Below are positions 16,647 through 26,113 of a DNA stretch of 64,000 nt, piece after piece. Below the pieces are notes generated by a model. That model searched no databases. It saw only the letters and a program-made list of their open reading frames with translations, and was not told the origin of the DNA. The translations under genes were made by a program, and so were the position numbers. This stretch comes from an uncultured Bacilli bacterium (GTDB lineage: Bacteria > Bacillota_I > Bacilli_A > RF39 > UBA660), in NCBI GenBank assembly GCA_910580185.1, contig CAJTWC010000003.1, positions 1 to 64,000 on the forward strand, read 5' to 3'. The first letter of the stretch is position 1. Each line of letters starts with the position of its first letter.

Positions 16647-18674
16647 ATGAGTAAAAACTTAGTAATAGTAGAGTCTCCTACTAAAACTAAAGCGATAGAA
16701 AAATATCTTGGAAGCGACTATAAAGTAGTATCAAGTAAGGGGCATATAAGAGATTTAGCAACATCTGGTAAGTTTGGATTTGGTGTAGATATAGAAAATC
16801 ATTTCGAACCTAATTATGTCGCTATAAAGGGAAAGAAAAAGGACATAACAGCATTAAAAAAAGATGCTAAGGCAGCTAAAAAAGTATATTTAGCAACCGA
16901 CCCTGACCGTGAGGGAGAAGCTATTTCTTGGCACTTAAAAGATGCTTTAGAATTAACTGATGATGATTATGAAAGAGTAGTATTTAACGAAATAACTAAA
17001 AACGTAGTTACTGATGCCTTTAATCATGCTAGAAAAATAGATGATGATTTAGTTCATAGTCAAGAAACAAGAAGAATATTAGATAGAATAATTGGTTTTA
17101 GATTAAGTAAGTTAATGCAATCTAAAACTGGTGGTAAATCAGCTGGTAGGGTTCAATCGGTTGCACTAAAACTAATCGTTGATCGTGAACGTGAAATAGA
17201 AGCTTTTAAGGAAGAAGAATATTGGACTGTAACCGCTAAGTTTCCAGAAATAGAAGCTGATTTAGATACCGTTGATGGTAAAAAAGCAGATCTTAAAACT
17301 GAAGAGGAAACTGATAAAGTAATTGGTGGCTTAAATAAAGAGTTTGTCGTTTCAAACTACGAAACAAAACCTAAAAAGAAAGCTTCTAAATATCCGTTTA
17401 TTACCTCAACAATGCAACAAGAAGCAATATCTAAACTTGGGTTTTCATCAAAAAGGACAATGCAAGTTGCACAAAAACTATACGAAGGTATTGATATTGG
17501 AAATGATACCGTAGGTTTAATTACTTACATGAGAACGGACTCTGTAAGACTTTCTGATGAGTTTATAAAATCTAGTTATGCTTTTATTAAAGAAAACTAT
17601 GGTGAAGAATACATTGGTCACGTTAAAACTTCTAAAAAGAAGGAGAATGTGCAAGATGCTCATGAGGCAATAAGACCATCTAGTATTAACAGAACGCCTG
17701 AAAGTATAAAAGAATATTTATCAAAAGATGAGTTTAAATTATATGAAATGATATATGCAAGAGCACTAGCATCACTTATGAAAGAAGCTAAGGTTAATGC
17801 TACTACTATCACTTTAGATAATAATAACACTACTTTTAAAACTACTGGCCAAGTACTTGTGTTTGATGGTTATTTAAAAGTGTATCAAAAGTTTGAATCT
17901 TCAGAAGATAAAATACTACCAAAATATAAAGTTGGAGATGTGTTAATATCTGATGAAATAATAAAAGATCAACACTTTACTAAACCACCAGCAAGATATA
18001 CCGAAGCTAAACTTATTAAAGCAATGGAAGAATTAGGAATAGGTAGACCATCTACTTATGCATCTACTATTACAACGTTAACTCAAAGAGGATATGTAAC
18101 ATTAATTGAAAAGAAGCTTAATCCAACAGAAATTGGAATAACTACAACCGATAAATTGCAAGAATTTTTTAGTGATTTAATAAACGTTGAATATACTGCT
18201 AAAATGGAAGAAGACTTAGATAAAATAGCTGAAGGTAAAAAAGTTTGGTATAAGTTGCTTGAAAGCTTTTATAAAGACTTTGAACCAGAAGTAGAAAACG
18301 CATTTGATAAAATGGAGAAAAAGGAAGATGAACAAACTGGAGAGGTATGTCCTAATTGCGGTAGGCCAATGGTTATCAAAACTGGTAGATACGGTAAATT
18401 TGAAGCTTGTTCTGGATATCCAGAGTGTAAATATATTAAACCTAAAGAAAAAGCACCAGTAGTAGAAGTTTGTGATTGTCCAAAATGTGGTGGTAAAATA
18501 GTTGAAAGAAAAACTAAAAGAGGAAAAGTATTTTATGGATGTGGAAACTTTCCTAAGTGTAAGGTTGCCGTATGGGATAAACCAACTGGAGAATTATGTC
18601 CAGAGTGTCACAGTCTGCTTGTAGAAGATAAAGATAAAAACGTTAAATGTAGTGCATGTGATTATACTAAATAA
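16647..18674 (+). CDS. topA: DNA topoisomerase I (type IA)
   Basis: 675 aa. The TOPRIM domain is at the N-terminus (VIVESPTKTKAIEKYLG, YLATDPDREGEAISWHL), and the catalytic Tyr is at about residue 294 in GLITYMRTDS. Three C-terminal zinc-ribbon units, CPNCGRPM, CPKCGGKI and CPECHSLL, bind single-stranded DNA. It relaxes negative supercoils. GGGAGG ribosome site. In most Firmicutes dprA precedes and trmFO or codY follows; here an unrelated small membrane protein follows. Confidence 0.97.
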   Translation: MSKNLVIVESPTKTKAIEKYLGSDYKVVSSKGHIRDLATSGKFGFGVDIENHFEPNYVAIKGKKKDITALKKDAKAAKKVYLATDPDREGEAISWHLKDALELTDDDYERVVFNEITKNVVTDAFNHARKIDDDLVHSQETRRILDRIIGFRLSKLMQSKTGGKSAGRVQSVALKLIVDREREIEAFKEEEYWTVTAKFPEIEADLDTVDGKKADLKTEEETDKVIGGLNKEFVVSNYETKPKKKASKYPFITSTMQQEAISKLGFSSKRTMQVAQKLYEGIDIGNDTVGLITYMRTDSVRLSDEFIKSSYAFIKENYGEEYIGHVKTSKKKENVQDAHEAIRPSSINRTPESIKEYLSKDEFKLYEMIYARALASLMKEAKVNATTITLDNNNTTFKTTGQVLVFDGYLKVYQKFESSEDKILPKYKVGDVLISDEIIKDQHFTKPPARYTEAKLIKAMEELGIGRPSTYASTITTLTQRGYVTLIEKKLNPTEIGITTTDKLQEFFSDLINVEYTAKMEEDLDKIAEGKKVWYKLLESFYKDFEPEVENAFDKMEKKEDEQTGEVCPNCGRPMVIKTGRYGKFEACSGYPECKYIKPKEKAPVVEVCDCPKCGGKIVERKTKRGKVFYGCGNFPKCKVAVWDKPTGELCPECHSLLVEDKDKNVKCSACDYTK

Positions 18675-18736
18675 TTAAAAAATTCATATTTTTATATGAT
18701 ATTACAATTGATATTTAAATAGGAAGAGGATTTTAA

Positions 18737-19102
18737 ATGACAAAAGAACAATTAGAGAAAATAGCAAAATATAATAAAAAAATAGATGAACAATTAGATA
18801 CTGCAAAATCGGATGCTTGTTCATATACGATATTTAGTTCTTTGTGTGGGGGATTTGCCTTTTCTTCTATGTTTGCTGTTGGAGCGGGATATGCAACAAA
18901 GGATTGGAGTGAAAATGAAACTATTATGGGACTCATTGGATCAATATTGTTATCAGGTGCTGCTGGTGTTTTGGCCTATAAAGCTAAGCGTGCTTTTATA
19001 GAAACTTCTAATTTAAAAAGTAGATATATAGATTCTGAAAGATACGAATTAGAAGAAGAATTGAAAAATGAAAATTCGCTTGAAAATGTAAAAAGATTAT
19101 AA
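18737..19102 (+). CDS. Small membrane protein, 121 aa, unknown
   Basis: Two predicted membrane helices, about residues 30-50 and 60-78 (glycine/alanine-rich), lie between Lys-rich and Glu-rich ends. No family recognised. GGAAGAGG ribosome site. A strong terminator directly follows, so it is monocistronic or the end of the topA unit. Confidence 0.65.
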   Translation: MTKEQLEKIAKYNKKIDEQLDTAKSDACSYTIFSSLCGGFAFSSMFAVGAGYATKDWSENETIMGLIGSILLSGAAGVLAYKAKRAFIETSNLKSRYIDSERYELEEELKNENSLENVKRL

Positions 19103-19107
19103 ATGAT

Positions 19108-19139
19108 AAGAGTTGCTGAAAAAAAGTAGCTCTTTTTTT
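19108..19139 (+). terminator. Terminator after the small membrane protein
   Basis: AAGAGTTGCT (19108-19117) pairs with AGTAGCTCTT (19125-19134), with two wobble pairs and a 7-nt A-rich loop, then a T-run. Confidence 0.75.
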
Positions 19140-19313
19140 AATTTAATTTTACTTATGTAACTTATATGGATAGTATTGTATACCAAACATTTGTATCTTT
19201 ACAATTGAGTTAATATATGTTATTCTTAAAAAGCAGTTTAAATAATATGCGGTTTAACTTATTTATTATCATAGTAATGAATATAATAAATAGAAATAAA
19301 GAGGTTGATTACA

Positions 19314-19814
19314 TTGAAATTTATAAATAAAATATATAACGATAAGGATTTTATGAGTATTGCTGAACCTATTTTAACTCATAAGGAATTTATTAAAACC
19401 AAATCTATTGTCCATCATGGTAATACTAGGTTTAATCATTCAGTTAGAGTTTCATATATTGCGTATAGATTAGCCAAAATCTTAGGTTGTGATGTGACTA
19501 GTACAATAAGAGGTGGAGCTTTACATGATTTCTTCTTGGTAAGGGATGATAAAAACATTTTAACTAGTGCTAAAATGTTTGTAGAGCACCCAGCCATAGC
19601 AAAAGAAAACGCAATAAAATATTTTGCAATTAACGAAAAAGAACAAAATATAATTGAGTCTCACATGTTTCCAACATCCTCTGTTGTGCCTAAGTCAAAA
19701 GAAGCATGGATAGTAACATTAGCAGATAAAATATCAACTGTATTTGAAGGTGCAATGCAAGCAAAAACTCAAGTTGGGGTATGGATGTTATTTTTAATTA
19801 ATATTATAAAATAA
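19314..19814 (+). CDS. HD-domain phosphohydrolase-like protein, 167 aa
   Basis: The metal-binding pattern H...HD is visible: VHHGNTRFNHSVRVSYIAYRL, then GGALHDFFL, then AKENAIKYFAIN and ESHMFPTS, with LADKIS near the C-terminus. This is the classic order of an HD hydrolase. The substrate is probably a nucleotide or phosphoester, but is unknown. TTG 19314 is favoured as start, 5 nt after GAGGTTGAT; a second TTG at 19305 lies inside that site. The C-terminus is short and hydrophobic, so a truncated tail is possible. Followed by a terminator and a tRNA on the other strand. Confidence 0.8.
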   Translation: MKFINKIYNDKDFMSIAEPILTHKEFIKTKSIVHHGNTRFNHSVRVSYIAYRLAKILGCDVTSTIRGGALHDFFLVRDDKNILTSAKMFVEHPAIAKENAIKYFAINEKEQNIIESHMFPTSSVVPKSKEAWIVTLADKISTVFEGAMQAKTQVGVWMLFLINIIK

Positions 19815-19849
19815 AAAATACATAAATCAAATGTGACTTATGTATTTTT
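19814..19849 (+). terminator. Terminator of the HD-domain gene
   Basis: AAAAATACATAA (19814-19825) pairs perfectly with TTATGTATTTTT (19838-19849). The stem also has a T-run on the opposite strand, so it could stop the minus-strand tRNA transcript as well. Confidence 0.75.
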
Positions 19850-19860
19850 ATTTATATAAG

Positions 19861-19937
19861 TGGCGTCCACGGCGCGATTCGAACGCGCGACCCTTCGCTT
19901 AGGAGGCGAATGCTCTATCCAGCTGAGCTACGAGGAC
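19861..19937 (-). tRNA. tRNA-Arg (anticodon CCT)
   Basis: Read on the minus strand: acceptor GTCCTCG pairs with CGTGGAC (one mismatch), D arm GCTCAGCTGGATAGAGC, anticodon stem TTCGC/GCGAA with loop CTCCTAA giving anticodon CCT, T arm with GTTCGAATC, and an encoded CCA end. It reads AGG codons. Confidence 0.95.
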
Positions 19938-20006
19938 ATACGTTAATTATATCATATTTTTATATTTTTTTACAATAATCATGTTATAATTTATATGGTG
20001 ATACAA

Positions 20007-20756
20007 TTGTCTTATAAAAATAAAAACAAAGAAATATTGTATAGTTTATTAGATAAGTATAATCTTAATAAAGAAGAAAAAGAAGAAATTTTACATATAA
20101 TAATACCTTTTTTTGATAGTGAAAAATTTCAAATAAGAATGTCTAATGAATTTTCTCATCATGGAAACGTTTCGCTTGGTGAACACATCACTGAAGTGGC
20201 AATAGTGACTTATTTATTGTCTAAAAAATATAAAGAAAAACATAAAAATACGAATTTTAATGTAGAATTAGCAGTAAAAATAGCTATGTTACACGATTTA
20301 TATGAATTACCATGGCAAAATAATTCACTGGCGGGTGTTATAAAATTCTATAATAAACATGGATTTAGGCATCCAATAGAGGCGGTTATTAATGCGAATT
20401 TGTGGTATCCAAAAATCTTTTCTAATAGAAAGGATGCCGAAATTATAATAGATGGTATAATTCATCATATGTATCCTTTACCGGTTACCTCTGTAAATGA
20501 TTTTTCAAAAAATTTAGCAGAGTTAAAAAATTATATAAATATTAAAAATATGAGTTTAGAAAAAAGAAAAATTTTAATTAATTCTTTAAATAGATTAAGG
20601 TTTGGAAATTTATCTTTTTCAAAAAGTAAATTTAAAGAAGGAAGAATTGTATCTAAAGCAGATAAAATTGTTTCATTAAAAAATTTTAATAGGTTAACTG
20701 ATTTTTTAGCACTTTTGACAGGCAAAAATAAACATTTAAAAAACAATAAAAAATAG
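20007..20756 (+). CDS. HD-domain hydrolase (YfbR-like), 249 aa
   Basis: The HD signature is SLGEHITEVAIVTYLL then AMLHDLYELPW, with IIHHMYP and KADKIV downstream, in the order expected for an HD-domain phosphohydrolase. A role in nucleotide turnover is likely but the substrate is not known. A TATAAT at 19985-19990 puts the transcript start close to ATG 19995, so the TTG at 20007 behind GGTGAT is the more plausible start. First gene of a compact run with the patatin, pentapeptide and second HD genes. Confidence 0.75.
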   Translation: MSYKNKNKEILYSLLDKYNLNKEEKEEILHIIIPFFDSEKFQIRMSNEFSHHGNVSLGEHITEVAIVTYLLSKKYKEKHKNTNFNVELAVKIAMLHDLYELPWQNNSLAGVIKFYNKHGFRHPIEAVINANLWYPKIFSNRKDAEIIIDGIIHHMYPLPVTSVNDFSKNLAELKNYINIKNMSLEKRKILINSLNRLRFGNLSFSKSKFKEGRIVSKADKIVSLKNFNRLTDFLALLTGKNKHLKNNKK

Positions 20757-20771
20757 TATGGTGGTGTTTTT

Positions 20772-21986
20772 ATGAAAAGAGCAATTGTTTTAGCAGGTGG
20801 TGGCGCTAAGGGCGGATACGAAATGGGAGTATGGAAAGCCCTTAGACATTTAAATATTGATTATGATATAGTAACAGGAACCTCTGTGGGGTCTTTAACG
20901 GGTGTTTTAATGGCGCAAGACGATTATCACAAAGCATTTAAAACTTGGTATTATATGGATTATAAAAAAGTCATTGATATACAAATAGATGGAAAGTTTA
21001 AGACTAAAAAAGGAAAAGAAGAAATATTAAAAAAATATGCTAAAGGTGCTATTAATGGTGGTTATGAAATGAAGGGACTTGAAAAAGTAATAGATGATGC
21101 TTTAGACGAGGATAAACTTTTTTCTTCTCATATTGATTATGGATTAGTTACCACGTATTTTCCTTCATTTAAAGGTAAATACGTCAGAAAAAAGGATTTG
21201 AAAAAGGGTGATACGAAAAAATATTTATTAGCATCATGTTCGTGCTTTCCTGCCTTTAAGCCAACTATGATAGGTAAAAGTAACTTCATAGATGGTGGTT
21301 ATTATGATAATCTACCAATTAATTTAGCCATAAGTATGGGAGCGGATGAAGTAATAGCAGTAGATATGGGAGCAGTTGGTATTACAAGACCTGTAAAAGA
21401 TAAAAAAGTTAAGATAACTTATATAAAACCTAAAAACGACTTAGGAAACTTTCTTGCTTTTGAAAAAGATTATGCAAGGGTAGCAATTGACTTAGGTTAT
21501 AATGATACCATGAAAATATATAAAGAGTTAGAAGGAGATAAATATACGTTTAAAAAAGGTTCTTTATCACGTAACTATAAAAGAATAGGCGCTAGGTTTT
21601 ATGAACTATATGATACGTATAATAAAAGTTCATTTTTAATGTTAAAACCTAAAAAAATACCAGAAAAAAATAAAGAAAAATATATTAACGAAACCATAGA
21701 ACGTTTAGCAGAAATTTTTGACATAGATCCATCTAAAGTATATAGGACTTCTCTTTTAAACATAAAGATTAAAAAATCGTTCTTAAAAAATAAAATTAAA
21801 AATCATAGAAAAGTAAAGGGATTAATAAAGACTAGTAAAATAAAAAGGTTGTTTGTTAGTAAGGAACTTGTTTCTTATATATATGATGAGTTGGATAATA
21901 AGAAAGGTAAGTCTTTAAATAAGTTAAGGGTAATGTTTCCTAATGCATTTTTATGTGCAATATATTTAAAGACGATTGTAAGATAA
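20772..21986 (+). CDS. Patatin-like phospholipase, 404 aa
   Basis: The N-terminal 230 residues contain the oxyanion-hole glycine loop LAGGGAKGGYEMGVWKAL, the nucleophile Ser38 in GTSVGS and the catalytic Asp at about 174 in FIDGGYYDNLP, giving a complete Ser-Asp dyad. It is expected to hydrolyse acyl esters of phospholipids at the cytosolic face of the membrane. The C-terminal 170 residues are Lys-rich and not recognised. No signal peptide. Start ATG 20772 follows GGTGG. Confidence 0.9.
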   Translation: MKRAIVLAGGGAKGGYEMGVWKALRHLNIDYDIVTGTSVGSLTGVLMAQDDYHKAFKTWYYMDYKKVIDIQIDGKFKTKKGKEEILKKYAKGAINGGYEMKGLEKVIDDALDEDKLFSSHIDYGLVTTYFPSFKGKYVRKKDLKKGDTKKYLLASCSCFPAFKPTMIGKSNFIDGGYYDNLPINLAISMGADEVIAVDMGAVGITRPVKDKKVKITYIKPKNDLGNFLAFEKDYARVAIDLGYNDTMKIYKELEGDKYTFKKGSLSRNYKRIGARFYELYDTYNKSSFLMLKPKKIPEKNKEKYINETIERLAEIFDIDPSKVYRTSLLNIKIKKSFLKNKIKNHRKVKGLIKTSKIKRLFVSKELVSYIYDELDNKKGKSLNKLRVMFPNAFLCAIYLKTIVR

Positions 21987-22613
21987 ATGAAAGAAATTAT
22001 TAAACCCAAATTAGCCAATTATTTAGAAGGATTAAAATTAAGTGAGTTAGATTTTGATGATAAAATAGAGAACATATCATTTAAAGATGAAAAGGTACAT
22101 AATAGTATTAAGAACGTAGAAATAAATGGTTGCACCTTTAATAATGTTGATTTTAGTAGTGATACTTTGGAAGATTCAGATTTTATTGACTGCATATTTA
22201 ACTCGTGTGATTTATCAAACGTACAAATTGAAGGTAAGCTTATTTTAAGATGCGAGTTTATAAATTGCTCTTTAACCGGCGTTAATGTAATAGATAGTAC
22301 GATTGATAATGTTTTATTTAAAGAATGCAATATGAGATACATTAATATATCATGTAGGAAAATAAAAAACACTTTGTTTGAAAGTTGTAATTTAGAGTAT
22401 TCTAGACTATTTGAAAATAAATTAAATAATGTTAAAATAATGGATAGTAATTTATCTAATTCAGAAATATATAAAACCAGTTTAAGCGGTATGGATTTAA
22501 GTAATTCTAGCTTAGATAATATAAAGGCTGATATAGAAAGTATTAAAGGTGCAACAACTGATATAGCTGGAGCAATTAATCTTTCTAGAATGCTTGGAAT
22601 AAACATAAAATAA
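21987..22613 (+). CDS. Pentapeptide-repeat protein, 208 aa
   Basis: From about residue 45 to 175 there are tandem five-residue repeats with central Leu/Phe (for example CTFNNVDFSS, CDLSNVQIEG, CNLEYSRLFE, SNLSNSEIYK, MDLSNSSLDN), which form a right-handed quadrilateral beta-helix. Functions of such proteins vary, from DNA mimicry protecting gyrase to scaffolding. It starts at the base after the stop of the patatin gene with almost no ribosome site, so translational coupling is likely. Confidence 0.9.
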   Translation: MKEIIKPKLANYLEGLKLSELDFDDKIENISFKDEKVHNSIKNVEINGCTFNNVDFSSDTLEDSDFIDCIFNSCDLSNVQIEGKLILRCEFINCSLTGVNVIDSTIDNVLFKECNMRYINISCRKIKNTLFESCNLEYSRLFENKLNNVKIMDSNLSNSEIYKTSLSGMDLSNSSLDNIKADIESIKGATTDIAGAINLSRMLGINIK

Positions 22614-22625
22614 AAGGAGATTGAA

Positions 22626-23219
22626 ATGAACCAAACAAAAGAAAAGATAGAAGTATTTGAAAAAGAATTGGATTTTATTAATAATCCAAGATATAAAGAA
22701 AGTGCGAAAACATTAATTAACTTATTGCCAGACTATTTTTTTGAGGTACCAGCATCATCCACTGGTAAATATCATCCTTCTTTTTCATTAGGGGACGGAG
22801 GGCTTGTTAGACATACTAAAGTTGCAGTAAAAATAGCTTATGAGATGTTTAATGACGAGAGTATAACAGGTGCTTATTCTAAAAATGAAAAAGACTTAAT
22901 GATAATTGCACTCATGATGCATGATGGGTTAAAATCAGGATTAGAAAAATCACAATATACCAAGTTTGAACACCCACTACTTGTATGTGATTATATAAAA
23001 GAAAATAAAGATAAACTAGAGTTTAATGACAAAGAAATACAATTTATTTGCCACGTTATATCATCCCATATGGGACCTTGGACAACTAATAATTATAGCA
23101 GCGTAGTTTTACCTAAACCAGAATCTAAGTTTCAAAGGTTTGTTCACATGTGCGATTATCTAGCAAGCCGCAAATTCTTAGATGTTAAATTTGATAAAGA
23201 TGACAACATAGAAGGATAG
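22626..23219 (+). CDS. HD-domain phosphohydrolase, 197 aa
   Basis: DGGLVRHTKVAVKIAYEMF supplies the first His, ALMMHDGLKSG the HD pair, CHVISSHMGPW two further His, and HMCDYLASRKFLD the final Asp: a complete HD metal site. Homologous proteins are common in phages and Firmicutes and presumably cleave nucleotides. AAAGGAG ribosome site. Next to an ABC exporter gene whose start overlaps its stop region. Confidence 0.8.
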   Translation: MNQTKEKIEVFEKELDFINNPRYKESAKTLINLLPDYFFEVPASSTGKYHPSFSLGDGGLVRHTKVAVKIAYEMFNDESITGAYSKNEKDLMIIALMMHDGLKSGLEKSQYTKFEHPLLVCDYIKENKDKLEFNDKEIQFICHVISSHMGPWTTNNYSSVVLPKPESKFQRFVHMCDYLASRKFLDVKFDKDDNIEG

Positions 23220-23227
23220 TGATAGTT

Positions 23228-24820
23228 ATGTTTTGCTATAAGAACCTAAATAAGTTTAAATATTTTTTGTGTGTTTTAAACGCACTTATATTAAACGTTA
23301 GTTTATACATTATTCCGGTTATTATATCGGTTTTGGTATCTAATAACTTTTCATTAGATAACTTTATGTTATTTATAATATTAGTTGCCATTTTAAATAT
23401 TATATACATGATATGTAATCATATATGGACCGTGCCCGTTAATGATTTTTTGCAAAAACACGAAAAAAACGTTGTTTTATCATATTTTAGAAGGGTTATA
23501 AACGTACCACTTGAAAAACTAAATAACATTCATACAGGATATTTAAAAAAACAAATTGATTTGGTATCAAGTAACTCTATTGGTTATTTAAGTAGGATAA
23601 TGGATAATGTCTTAGGATGTTTAGTTTCTGGCAGTATCTTTCTAATTACTACTTATATCCAAGATGAAAAAGTATTTTTTATTATATTAGTTTTATTAAT
23701 AGTAATAATTATTTATAATTTAAAGTTATCTAAATTCGTAAAGAAAAGACAAAGTGTATATAACAGCGATTATTCTAATTATAATTCTTCTTTAACGGAT
23801 GTTTTACAAAATATAAAGACCATCAAAAAATTAGATGCTGATAAATACGCTATTGGTAAAATAGAAGAGTCATTTATCCCTGTTAAACGAAGTTATCATA
23901 ATATGAAAAATGCAAGTATTCTAAGGTTTAATGGGATTGATGCCATGCTTTTAGTTATTTACATAGTAGTTTTAATATCTCTTTATTTCAGATACAAAAA
24001 CGGAGAAAATATTTTATCATTCTTATTATTTTACATAACCGCGTTTAACGGAATTAAAACCGAGTTTAGAAGACTAAGCAACGTTTTCCAAGTTTATACA
24101 GAACTAAAATCAGCTAACGACCAAATAGAAGAAATGATAGGTACTTATGATAAAAAAGATTTAATTAGCAGCTTTAAAACAATTGAAATAAAAGACGTTA
24201 ATTTTAAATATGATAAAAAGTCTAGAAAAAGGATAGTAGTTCCTAATTTTGTTTTAAATAATGGCGATAAAGTAAGTATTATTGGTAAATCAGGCCAAGG
24301 TAAAACAACGTTTTTAAATATTTTATCTAGGTTCTTGATTGATGATAAAGCAACTTATCTAATTAATGGTAAGGTAAATGATAAGAATTTATCACTTGCG
24401 TATATTTCACAAGACGTTGATTTATTAAATATATCAATTAAAGAAAATATATGTTTAGGTAAAAAGATAAGTGACAAACACTTTTATGAATTATTAAAGG
24501 ATGCCGATCTTTACGATTGGATAATGGAGCTTCCTGATAGGGAAGATACCATCGTTGGAGAAAGAGGGGTAAAACTATCAGCGGGTCAAAAACAAAGAAT
24601 TAATATATTAAGAGGTATCGTTCTTGATAAAGAATTATACATATTAGATGAACCTACTTCTAACCTTGATTCTGAAACGGAAAAATTAATTGTTAAATTA
24701 ATAGAAAAACATCTTAATGCTAAAACGGTTGTTATTGTAACCCATAGAATGGCTGTTAAAAAAATATGCAATAAACATTATGTATTTAATGAAGGAATAA
24801 TGAAACTAAAAAATAGCTAA
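23228..24820 (+). CDS. ABC transporter, fused permease and ATPase (exporter type)
   Basis: About 530 aa. Five to six membrane helices occupy the first 290 residues, followed by an ATPase with Walker A GKSGQGKTT, signature LSAGQKQR, Walker B LYILDEPTSNLD and H-loop VTHR, all intact. A half-exporter that probably works as a homodimer; the substrate is unknown. ATG 23228 is preferred over the GTG at 23219 because of its spacing to GAAGGA. It ends at a terminator. Confidence 0.88.
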   Translation: MFCYKNLNKFKYFLCVLNALILNVSLYIIPVIISVLVSNNFSLDNFMLFIILVAILNIIYMICNHIWTVPVNDFLQKHEKNVVLSYFRRVINVPLEKLNNIHTGYLKKQIDLVSSNSIGYLSRIMDNVLGCLVSGSIFLITTYIQDEKVFFIILVLLIVIIIYNLKLSKFVKKRQSVYNSDYSNYNSSLTDVLQNIKTIKKLDADKYAIGKIEESFIPVKRSYHNMKNASILRFNGIDAMLLVIYIVVLISLYFRYKNGENILSFLLFYITAFNGIKTEFRRLSNVFQVYTELKSANDQIEEMIGTYDKKDLISSFKTIEIKDVNFKYDKKSRKRIVVPNFVLNNGDKVSIIGKSGQGKTTFLNILSRFLIDDKATYLINGKVNDKNLSLAYISQDVDLLNISIKENICLGKKISDKHFYELLKDADLYDWIMELPDREDTIVGERGVKLSAGQKQRINILRGIVLDKELYILDEPTSNLDSETEKLIVKLIEKHLNAKTVVIVTHRMAVKKICNKHYVFNEGIMKLKNS

Positions 24821-24842
24821 AGCCCTAGCAAAGGGCTTTTTA
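24819..24842 (+). terminator. Terminator of the ABC exporter gene
   Basis: AAAGCCC (24819-24825) and GGGCTTT (24833-24839) form a stem that begins inside the stop codon and ends in a T-run. Confidence 0.8.
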
Positions 24843-24845
24843 TTA

Positions 24846-24874
24846 TTGACATACATCCGTTATGCAACTATAAT
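24846..24874 (+). promoter_or_regulatory. Consensus promoter for the second unknown pair
   Basis: TTGACA (24846-24851), a 17-bp spacer and TATAAT (24869-24874): both boxes are perfect matches. One of the strongest promoters in the window, placed immediately after the preceding terminator. Confidence 0.9.
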
Positions 24875-24934
24875 ATTAAAACACGTGATAGACATCTCTA
24901 TTACTTTAAATCAATAATAAAGAAGGTTATGATA

Positions 24935-26113
24935 ATGAATGAAATTTTAAAACAAATAGAATTATGCGAAAGCAAATTAAACTTATTTAATGCAATGCAA
25001 GCAAAATTAGGAAATGAAATAAGAAATTATGTAAATTTAAATAAGTTAAATACAAACTTAACAACAAAAGAAATGTATTATAATAGAAATCCTTTAAGTG
25101 ATGTTATAATATCTAAAAAACTTTCTATAATAGCAGATTCGGAAAATATAATTGATTATGTAGAAAATTTAATTAACGATAGTGGACTAAAAAATTATAT
25201 TGCGGTTGTACTTTATGCCTATATGGAAGATTTTAACAAAATATGGGAGAATACTAAAAATTATGGTGATAAATTTAATAACAAATTATTGTTGACGATT
25301 AAGAAAATATTAAAAGAGAAAAGATTTAATGATATTGTTGGCGCTTTTTTTGAAATTTCTAGATGCGTAATAAAGTATAAAAAAGAAAATCCTAACATAG
25401 AATTTGCAAATAATGTATTGCATGCTTGGTTATTTTATTTTCTCATGTTTATAGATAAGTATGATGATTCTATGCAGTGTTTTAATAAAATATATGTAAA
25501 AGAGGCATTAGTAAGTTTGAATGCTATAAAAGAACTTGGTGTTAATAATAATTATATATCAAAAAAACAAATTAGAGAGCTTGATAATAAATGCGGAGAG
25601 AAGGCGGCAGTATATAATATTTCTGAAGAATATAAAACTTTAAAAAACTTAATTAAAAATTATAACTCTTCTTTTTTGAAAAAAGAAGATATAAAACCAT
25701 TGGTTTTAATTACTTCACAGGAAAAGAAAACACAAGAGCCAAAACAAAAAAATGCTATTCCTATTGTAAATAGAGAAGAAAGAAAAAGATTATATAATGC
25801 TATGAAAAATAAGCATCACCCATACCTTGATGAAGAAAGTACATTAACTACTGATGAAATAGAGTATGTTACTGCATATATAGATATGGTAATAGAAGAA
25901 TCTATTTCTAAGGATTGTAATATAGATAGGATTATTAATATATTATCAGAAGATGGTATTGAAAATAAAAATTATATGTTAATTGAAATAATTAATAAAT
26001 TAAAATTAAAAAATACAAACTCTAACATTAATAAAGTTCTAATCAGTTTAAATAATATATTAAAGAAAAACTTTTCAAAAAAGATGGAAAGGAAAATAAA
26101 AAATGACAAATAA
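24935..26113 (+). CDS. Uncharacterised helical protein, 392 aa
   Basis: Family not recognised. Predicted cytosolic and mostly helical, with a Lys/Asn-rich N-terminal three quarters. A linker (KKTQEPKQKNAIPIV) leads into NREERKRLYNAMKNK and an acidic helix ending EYVTAYIDMVIEES. This linker-then-R-E-E-R layout is shared with the next gene and with the 2.2/3.3-kb pair. Start ATG 24935 is 8 nt from AGAAGG; ATG 24929 is an alternative. Expressed from a perfect promoter, so it is probably abundant. Confidence 0.7.
   Translation: MNEILKQIELCESKLNLFNAMQAKLGNEIRNYVNLNKLNTNLTTKEMYYNRNPLSDVIISKKLSIIADSENIIDYVENLINDSGLKNYIAVVLYAYMEDFNKIWENTKNYGDKFNNKLLLTIKKILKEKRFNDIVGAFFEISRCVIKYKKENPNIEFANNVLHAWLFYFLMFIDKYDDSMQCFNKIYVKEALVSLNAIKELGVNNNYISKKQIRELDNKCGEKAAVYNISEEYKTLKNLIKNYNSSFLKKEDIKPLVLITSQEKKTQEPKQKNAIPIVNREERKRLYNAMKNKHHPYLDEESTLTTDEIEYVTAYIDMVIEESISKDCNIDRIINILSEDGIENKNYMLIEIINKLKLKNTNSNINKVLISLNNILKKNFSKKMERKIKNDK

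Noticed and set aside
19861..19937. tRNA-Arg as an integration (att) site
   Set aside because: No integrase and no repeat of the tRNA 3' end were found near it.
22019..22606. 195-codon open frame on the minus strand
   Set aside because: It lies entirely opposite the pentapeptide-repeat gene, whose repetitive composition keeps the antisense frame open. No ribosome site or family match.
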